From positions 8,556,001-8,620,000 of the forward strand of contig NC_092672.1 in the NCBI RefSeq assembly GCF_964355755.1: DNA of 64,000 nucleotides. The letters are read 5' to 3'. This stretch comes from Antedon mediterranea (taxonomy: Eukaryota; Echinodermata; Crinoidea; Comatulida; Antedonidae). This document shows positions 61,801 to 64,000 of the stretch, piece by piece; within the stretch, counting starts at the first letter, position 1; each line of letters opens with the position of its first letter. Below the pieces are notes generated by a model. That model was given only the letters and a program-made list of their open reading frames with translations, had not been told where the DNA came from and did not search any database. A program made the translations under genes and the position numbers.

Positions 61801-62580
61801 CAAATTTTAAAACTTTACATCATGTTCAATGAGTTGCTGACTTAATGCGGTTCTGCCATAAAGTCTTCCAAAATTTCCGCCACAGCTCCCCTGCTAATTC
61901 CTTGATGAGGTTCATCCAGGTTTTTCCTATTGCTTGTTAATTTTTTCCAGAGTACCATGTCTTTGTAACTTTTTAATTTAATTGGTTAAATTGCTGATCA
62001 TTTAGTTTCTTAAGGTCTGGATGCTTAATTAATAATATTAGGATGAACATGATAATATTTAATAATATTAAAATTTGGAACAACTACTTACTTATACATT
62101 CTTTTTCTGGGACATTTGCCATTGGATTGTTGATCTCATATATCTTGGCCAGCAGAACTTCAAGATGGTCTCCTTGGATTCCCATAGAATCTAAAACATT
62201 ACAGTATATTAAATATTACTACTACAGTTGAATGTGTATAGATCATAAGATCATACATCGTCATCTAGGTAATGCTAAGTAGCTGTAGGCCTATAGAAAA
62301 CATTCATGTATGTATTTCCATGAATATAATGTATGTTTAATTGTTTACAATATAAACTAATAGATATACATTGCATCAGTTTCAGTTTATAAAGCACAAA
62401 TAAAAACTCTATAAAATATCAATGAAAAGTATCCTAGTCTGGTTGCATTCATAATTTAAAATACTTGAATATTATTATCGACAGTATTTTTTAATTATTA
62501 AACTGTCCATAATAATTTTGTTTACTTACCTAGCAACTGCATGTCGATATTCATCAAGTTCTTTCCAGTCACATGATTTG
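25851..62580 (-). CDS. SAM-RA-RA-coiled-coil-PDZ scaffold protein, 5' end off window
   Basis: Twenty-two exons, 5' to 3': 62580-62530, 62190-62092, 57876-57813, 54768-54564, 54387-54296, 42686-42537, 40664-40546, 40113-39954, 38724-38534, 37989-37909, 36531-36424, 35938-35834, 34485-34374, 33938-33809, 32813-32666, 31450-31263, 30801-30571, 30235-30034, 28609-28550, 27464-27321, 26467-26331 and 25881-25851 (TGA). They encode about 935 residues. In order: second half of a SAM domain, a Ser/Lys-rich linker, RA domain 1, RA domain 2, a low-complexity linker, coiled coil, PDZ, coiled coil, and an FIP-like end finishing DEEFC. Every junction agrees in phase except those upstream of 57876-57813. 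It is probably a cytoplasmic adaptor for Ras/Rap-type GTPases. Afadin and RADIL also combine RA and PDZ but carry FHA and DIL domains, absent here; RASSF proteins lack PDZ. I know no named family with this exact order. Introns reach 11.6 kb. Confidence 0.9.
26331..26467 (-). CDS. Penultimate exon of the RA-PDZ gene, FIP-RBD-like helix
   Basis: It encodes SEILEVFRAESLEASRQ followed by KQYLDQLYSLMLDNAPQLL. The second part has the spacing of the Rab11-binding domain of Rab11-FIP proteins, which end their coiled coil with a Y(I/L)DxLxxxx(M/L)(E/D)xxPxxL helix. As in those proteins it sits at the C-terminal end of a coiled coil. This is a pattern match by eye. The final exon adds only SDLSGDEEFC. 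Confidence 0.5.
26731..26990 (+). mobile_element. tRNA-derived SINE, copy 1
   Basis: An A-box-like TGGCTTGGTGGTTATGTGC is followed by a B-box GGGTTCAAGTCCTG about 35 bases later. The body contains AATAAGACTTAGTTTATG and the tail GGGTCCCTAATGATCAGC to CACCCTCATTAAA, ending in A-rich sequence. Other copies: 48877-49060 and 53480-53632. Confidence 0.8.
27115..27250. mobile_element. MITE with TCTACACTATCAAA ends, copy a
   Basis: It starts TGTCTCTACACTATCAAACC and ends CATAGTGTAGACAGCGCTTT, with a central TATGGTAGTGATA and GTGATC/GGCACA inverted parts. Intronic in the RA-PDZ gene. Confidence 0.7.
27321..28609 (-). CDS. Two coiled-coil exons of the RA-PDZ gene
   Basis: Exon 28609-28550 (20 codons, AETLQLSDELKRISLESDNK) and exon 27464-27321 (48 codons, DKLIEKLTSERDVALQELTD onward) are both symmetric phase-0 exons with heptad-like Leu spacing. 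They connect the PDZ-distal coiled coil to the FIP-like end. Being phase 0/0, either could be skipped without breaking frame. The 406-bp palindromic element lies in the intron between them. Confidence 0.85.
27819..28236. mobile_element. 406-bp near-palindromic transposon with 6-bp target duplication
   Basis: The element 27825-28230 starts TACGGAAGCCCGTTCGGGCC and ends with its reverse complement. The inverted arms run about 180 bp each and contain CCTGCCTTTTATTGCATGCA and CACGTGAC. CATATC occurs on both sides (27819-27824 and 28231-28236), a probable target duplication. The left arm carries three diverged TATCTGGCGG(C)C units and the right arm only one. No ORF. The ends and GC-rich arms stand out from the AT-rich host intron. 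Confidence 0.85.
28994..29124. mobile_element. MITE with TCTACACTATCAAA ends, copy b
   Basis: Begins ACTTTCTACACTATCAG and ends AGTTTGATAGTGTAGACAGA. It has the family core GTGTGATGTGCC, TATGGCAGTGATATG and GGGCACATCA. Intronic in the RA-PDZ gene. Confidence 0.75.
30034..30235 (-). CDS. Coiled-coil exon of the RA-PDZ gene
   Basis: Sixty-seven codons rich in Glu, Leu, Lys and Arg (LVELEERAGEADQLRSVVNE, then LKQRQKELERLEMQRNSFE). This is a long amphipathic helix directly continuing the helix that follows the PDZ domain. Acceptor TATTTAG, donor GTAAAA. Confidence 0.9.
30571..31450 (-). CDS. PDZ-domain exons of the RA-PDZ gene
   Basis: Exon 31450-31263 encodes a basic lead-in (ARSKRQRAPVFPLL) and the first PDZ half: RLVAMQIKKGVNGYGFSFTT, with GYGF as the carboxylate-binding loop, then VYVHTCDSKGIMKVGDR. 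Exon 30801-30571 completes it (VFEINGENVLRMPLSQV, then IQLVLIRN) and runs into an acidic stretch EEEEDEVEKT and a coiled coil. The split falls at the GDR-V of the betaD region, a common PDZ intron position. The first residue of helix alphaB cannot be assigned with certainty, so ligand class is left open. Confidence 0.92.
31117..31215 (+). repeat. 21-bp tandem repeat
   Basis: Four to five copies of AACTCTGATAGACTGTAATTT with minor changes, in the intron just downstream of the first PDZ exon. Confidence 0.85.
32666..36531 (-). CDS. N-proximal coiled-coil exons of the RA-PDZ gene
   Basis: Exons 36531-36424, 35938-35834, 34485-34374, 33938-33809 and 32813-32666. The first is basic and Ser/Thr-rich (MANIEQSLLIKPKIKRVNS). 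The others are Gln/Glu/Leu-rich heptads, for example DQNELETYQKELHDRETTIQ, ALSQLEDAFQQHEKDMKNR and RLDQVKQDIRLKEVRIKQLH. Together they give about 200 residues of coiled coil between the RA pair and the PDZ domain, probably for dimerisation. Confidence 0.88.
34129..34354. mobile_element. MITE copy c inside a longer perfect fold-back
   Basis: A TCTACACTATCAAA-family element (about 34160-34301) is embedded between inverted arms: ACTTTATGTAACTGAAACAA to the left and TTGTTTCAGTTACATAAAGT to the right, each extended by CAAGAA/TTCTTG. The right arm carries a second family end (GATAGTGTAAACAGAGCTTA). It may be a nested insertion or a tail-to-tail fold-back, within 20 bp of the exon 34374-34485. Confidence 0.7.
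35630..35735 (+). repeat. A-rich low-complexity run
   Basis: About 100 bases of mostly A with scattered T and G (AAAATAAAAAAAAAATAAAAA style) about 100 bp from the donor side of exon 35834-35938, on the intron side. Confidence 0.7.
37909..40113 (-). CDS. Second RA-domain exons of the RA-PDZ gene
   Basis: Exon 40113-39954 encodes the first half of RA2: IVYRIAGHNPKGKLVNVSLS, TPVDEVLALALKKFGM and LFCLLEVDKIG. Exon 38724-38534 gives a loop and the closing strand (FIPLQSDSHAYVVCDKAS), then an acidic and Ser-rich linker (SMYSQASSKISNYSG). Exon 37989-37909 continues it (SVGSDSLMPTINDEKLSRLE) into coiled coil. RA2 keeps the ubiquitin-like strand-helix-strand order but lacks the DECPL motif of RA1, so GTPase binding is less certain. 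Confidence 0.85.
40216..40285 (-). repeat. Dispersed repeat shared with 47085-47145
   Basis: The reverse complement (CGATTTACCGAATTTTGCCC, then TAAATTTATATATAGA) is nearly identical to plus-strand sequence at 47085-47145. It is probably the end of a transposon present in two copies in opposite orientation within one gene. Confidence 0.6.
40546..42686 (-). CDS. First RA-domain exons of the RA-PDZ gene
   Basis: Exon 42686-42537 encodes CPTCVSIKVIDMTSSLEVIK, then CLEQLNKMEDPRLYGIVEVC. Exon 40664-40546 encodes ADRELGYDECPLMVQNNW, then YHFELRQREAQGG. Spliced together they give ERRLADRELGYDECPL, the hallmark RA sequence (RxLxDDECPL), with the closing strand YHFELRQRE. This is a full-length canonical RA fold. 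A possible 15-base microexon lies between them at 41404-41418. Confidence 0.93.
41880..42440 (+). repeat. Degenerate tandem repeat, about 18-21 bp
   Basis: Many imperfect copies of CACTTATTCAACTGYARCA and CACTTATTAAACTACAG, over some 550 bp. It ends about 100 bp from the RA1 exon donor at 42537. No coding meaning; frames across it are artefacts of the period. Confidence 0.85.
43905..44420 (+). repeat. 81-bp minisatellite
   Basis: Units start at 43921, 44002, 44083, 44164 and 44245, exactly 81 bp apart and nearly identical. Each holds GACTCCTTAGGTTATGGAAA and ATATATCAACGT(T/G)GTATTT. A diverged sixth unit follows to about 44420, including an inverted piece (AAGGAGTCAGACTTA) that can pair with the repeat. 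Confidence 0.92.
45056..47250. mobile_element. Possible 2.2-kb TTAA-type DNA transposon, non-autonomous
   Basis: The left end CTTAAAGCCCCCTTCCCT (45058) is matched by the inverted right end AGGGAAGGGGTCTTTAAG (about 47233-47250). TTAA at both edges resembles TTAA-target superfamilies. The interior has a relatively GC-rich part (45220-45640, with GCTCGCTTCGCTCGCG), the 261-bp tandem duplication and no transposase-like ORF. Confidence 0.5.
46170..46684 (+). repeat. 261-bp tandem duplication
   Basis: The block 46170-46430 is repeated at 46431-46684 with only a few substitutions (for example TTTGTGATTC against TTTGCGATTC). Each unit itself contains two ACACTCACAGTAA words. The low divergence suggests a recent duplication. 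Confidence 0.92.
47690..48055 (-). mobile_element. Two antisense LINE 3' tails
   Basis: At 47935-48055 the minus strand reads AGGACCCCCAACGGAAATAA then GGGTCATCCTGAGC, and ends in (AATTG)n. At 47690-47745 another tail contains CATGTTTTGTATTG and TTTCGCATGGACAC. Both look like 3' untranslated ends of non-LTR elements with no coding part left. Confidence 0.5.
48877..49060 (+). mobile_element. tRNA-derived SINE, copy 2
   Basis: Contains GTGGAGCTGTAGCTTGATGA (A-box region), a B-box GGGGTTCAATCCTG, and ATGAGACTTAGTTTATCAG shared with copy 1 at 26731. It is truncated or diverged at its 3' tail. Confidence 0.7.
50980..51280 (+). mobile_element. V-SINE-like element
   Basis: Contains CTTAGGCAAGACACTTTACT, a motif seen in many marine-animal SINEs, and ends with AGGCGCTATACAAGATTGAC, a common LINE-derived tail. 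There is an internal short palindrome TTATTTCTCCAT(GAATG). Non-coding; the frame across it is spurious. Confidence 0.5.
53480..53632 (-). mobile_element. tRNA-derived SINE, copy 3
   Basis: The minus strand reads CATGGAGCTGTAACAAACTT, then GGTGGTTAAAGTGCTTGCC, AAGGGTTCTAACACGAC (eroded B-box), and TAGTTTATCCATCC shared with copy 2. Same family as 26731 and 48877. Confidence 0.65.
54296..54768 (-). CDS. Ser/Lys-rich linker exons of the RA-PDZ gene
   Basis: Exon 54768-54564 encodes AIDKVSGYDKEKLIAAVTVL, then a Ser-rich stretch (SATSSRASSTKSSGSEK) and a basic end (SEERKKKG). Exon 54387-54296 continues FSKLKEVITPWKRESKENAS and VWSDLNET, leading into RA1. The linker looks disordered and rich in phosphorylation sites. 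The donor after the first exon is the weak GTTGGT, but it is the only site keeping both flanks in frame. Confidence 0.82.
54845..55610 (-). mobile_element. LINE fragment, minus strand
   Basis: The minus-strand frame 55562-55137 has the end pattern of Jockey/CR1-like ORF2: MVLKFRRSVSDLMFLYKNVN, then SLFSLHAPSCKTKSSLLF. A few codons after its end, in another frame, is FQTRLPSLYNFL, the usual final arginine-rich motif. The copy finishes in a (AAATA)n tail near 54850. Frameshifted and 5'-truncated; not a host gene. Confidence 0.7.
57437..57605. mobile_element. MITE with TCTACACTATCAAA ends, copy d
   Basis: The right end TTTGATAGTGTAGACAGAGC and the inverted left end CTATGCTATTAAACT flank an interior in which the TATGGTAGTGATG(T)CC unit is repeated three times. 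The internal tandem is specific to this copy. Confidence 0.72.
57813..57876 (-). CDS. Probable alternative or phase-shifted exon of the RA-PDZ gene
   Basis: A 64-base stretch with a TATTAG acceptor and GTAAGT donor reads DSVCGWTAEKINMLHCAFLQS and joins the next exon (54768) in frame. It needs phase 0 on entry, but the recognised upstream exon (62190-62092) leaves one base. So an unseen exon must precede it, or it is an alternative first exon using the ATG at 57840, or it is a cryptic exon. Skipping it joins 62092 to 54768 in frame. Confidence 0.5.
59330..59425 (+). mobile_element. LINE 3' tail, same family as 7075-7168
   Basis: AAATTGTATTGTATCTATGT to ATTATGTGACAATAAATTGA is nearly identical to the end of the LINE in the tocopherol-cyclase-like intron. 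Only the last roughly 95 bp are present, an extreme 5' truncation. Confidence 0.75.
59957..60620 (+). mobile_element. Penelope-like element fragment with GIY-YIG endonuclease domain
   Basis: The open frame to 60526 encodes the C-terminal endonuclease of a Penelope-like retroelement. It has GVIYQVNCNNCEKAYIGETA (the GIY-YIG pair as VIY and YIG, with the CxxC of this family), then TRIKEHKAD, THLPNWNVKILGTES and IKESINIRKHGNTMNRDDGG. The reverse-transcriptase part is missing. ACACAGTGTATG occurs at 59945-59956 and 60621-60632, a likely 12-bp target duplication that delimits a 664-bp 5'-truncated insertion. The frame's ATG at 59954 lies in that flanking duplication, so it is not a native start. 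Confidence 0.88.
62092..62580 (-). CDS. SAM-domain exons of the RA-PDZ gene
   Basis: Exon 62580-62530 encodes NHVTGKNLMNIDMQLL and exon 62190-62092 DSMGIQGDHLEVLLAKIYEI, then NNPMANVPEKEC. This is the second half of a SAM domain: VxGxxLLxLxxxxLxxMGIxxxGxxxxLLxxI. The first half must be on an exon to the right of the window. Both exons enter and leave in phase 1, with strong GTAAGT donors. Confidence 0.78.
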
Positions 62581-62592
62581 CTGAAATAAGAG

Positions 62593-64000
62593 CATAGCAT
62601 TGACATTAGACTCAATGACTATACATACAACATTTAGAATCAATCAATCATATTGGGAATAGATGTTCTTCCTGATCTCTACTTACTATAATAACATTAT
62701 GGTAAGCAAGCAAAGAATTGTATGTACCCTCTAGTTATTTCAATTGAATGTGACTTGTGAATCAAAATCAAATATTCTAGAAGTTTAATAACCAAAACAC
62801 AAACATATACAGTAGAGTAAAATTTTTTTCTTTTTCTCAGATTCAGATTCGATTTATTAAGTCATTCATACTTAATATAATGATAATTGTTTTCTTGGCA
62901 GAAAAATACAAGCAAAATACACACATAATATTTACATTCGTGATCAACTTGGAACAACAACTACTGATCATCTGCCTTATGACAATGTATGTACTTGCTT
63001 TTCTTCATTACTAATTTGTTTCCTTACATTTTTATTTTACCAAAAGAATAAGAATTAAAAGTTACATGGGTAAAGTCTATAAAGAGAGGGTTTGATCATT
63101 TCATCTTTTCATTTTGTATATATTTATATTGGCTCATATTTTATAGTTTAGTTATTTATTTTCAACCTGTTATTGGTGTTTTACACTGTTGGTTTGAAAT
63201 AAAGAATAAAGTAATAATAAAGAATTTAATGATTTTTAAGTGTGACTTTTTCCATTTATTAATTTTTGGAATTTCTTCTATGTCGTTACTATTTGTACCG
63301 CTATTCAAGTATAACATTTTTTTTACTTGACCGACAATTAGGTTGAACTGATTTATGTTTGATTCAATGAATCTTCTGGTAAAAGACAACTGTCGTATGA
63401 TATTTCTTCTACTTTAATTCCACGTCCTTTGTTTTAAAAAAAAAGAGCGGAAGACAATAAAAGCCTGTCAGGTGTCTTGTTAAACCTACAGGTAAAAGTT
63501 TAATCTAATTAATAATGTTTTCCGGAATTAAACAACGATGTAATTCCCACAGGACTTTGAAGTGACAATCACACACAGAAACAATTAAAACGCTTCAAAC
63601 AAAAGATTCTTTTATTGTATTTATGCAAGGTGGCGTGACGATGCAGCATTTAAAGCTTTAATGCAGAAACAAATCAAATAATATCTACAGATTAACCCAG
63701 AAATGGAAAGTACTTGAGACAGTTAAAGTGAAACTAATCGTAGTAATTATTTAACTACAGTTATGGTCATTAGTTTTAATGCTTTCCACTATCGTAGGAA
63801 AATATATTCTCGCGAATATGCTTGCATATTCATATTAAAATCTATTTTTGTCACAGGAAAAACTATGCAAACAAATCATAGCTCAGGAATGTATATTATT
63901 GGAAAACAAGCTTTTAAATATTATATATATTATTATTTAATCTGAATCTAATTTAATCTTCAAAGTTGTTGTCAAGAAAATAGAGGGGAAGGGTGGGAAG
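62593..64000. other. AT-rich right edge, intronic
   Basis: This should be intron of the RA-PDZ gene. It contains a short antisense retroelement-like tail at about 62840-62880 (AATAAATCGAATCTGAATC on the minus strand). No exon completing the SAM domain was found. Confidence 0.5.

Larger units (their letters stand above)
57877..62091 (-). other. Intron with Penelope-like and LINE remnants
   Basis: About 4.2 kb containing the Penelope-like fragment, one LINE tail (59330-59425) and a minus-strand open stretch near 61845-61985 (reading NLDEPHQGISRGAVAEILED) whose nature I cannot decide. I scanned for an exon solving the phase gap and found none with good splice sites. Confidence 0.55.

Noticed and set aside
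25851-62580. Identification of the large gene as afadin, RADIL or a RASSF protein
   Set aside because: No FHA or DIL domain is encoded, there are two RA domains upstream of a coiled coil and PDZ, and a SAM half is present.

Overview
The window is invertebrate animal nuclear DNA. It is AT-rich, its genes are split by GT-AG introns, and its intergenic and intronic sequence is full of MITEs, tRNA-derived SINEs, LINE tails and a Penelope-like fragment. The short word TAGGCCTA(T/C) recurs throughout. Together with the gene content this makes me lean towards a marine invertebrate deuterostome, perhaps an echinoderm. That is an impression, not a proof.

Layout. (1) 891-5214, plus strand: an M14A digestive-type procarboxypeptidase; the signal-peptide exon was not found. 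(2) 5635-8060, minus strand, convergent with it: a two-exon secreted protein that I recognise as tocopherol-cyclase-like, with a decayed LINE in its only intron. (3) 11436-18162, minus strand: a complete ten-exon paralogous procarboxypeptidase with an altered S1' pocket. (4) 19892-21368, plus strand: a three-exon, 120-residue secreted protein with four mature cysteines, of no family I know. (5) 25851-62580, minus strand: the 3' 22 exons of a large gene running off the right edge. It encodes a SAM-like half-domain, a Ser/Lys-rich linker, two Ras-association (RA) domains, coiled coils, a PDZ domain, more coiled coil and a C-terminal segment resembling the Rab11-binding motif of FIP proteins. Splice phases agree at every junction except around one exon (57813-57876).

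How they work together. Genes 1-4 all look secreted. The two carboxypeptidases are zymogens with all catalytic residues intact and probably act in extracellular or gut proteolysis. Gene 5 looks like an intracellular scaffold reading small GTPases (RA domains, perhaps Rab11) and a C-terminal peptide ligand (PDZ). Nothing ties gene 5 to the secreted group.

Mobile DNA. At least four MITE families can be delimited: a 406-bp near-palindrome with a 6-bp target duplication; a TTAA-flanked family; a GGTTCCCA..GGACGCAA family; and a family with TIRs resembling TCTACACTATCAAA. Also present are a possible 2.2-kb TTAA-type transposon, an 81-bp minisatellite, a 261-bp tandem duplication, four LINE C-terminal fragments of different families, three copies of one SINE and a 5'-truncated Penelope GIY-YIG fragment with a 12-bp target duplication. 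The most interesting points are the animal tocopherol-cyclase-like gene, the SAM-RA-RA-PDZ-(FIP-like) architecture, the orphan four-cysteine secreted protein and the carboxypeptidase pocket divergence. I saw no CRISPR array, rRNA or intact tRNA gene.
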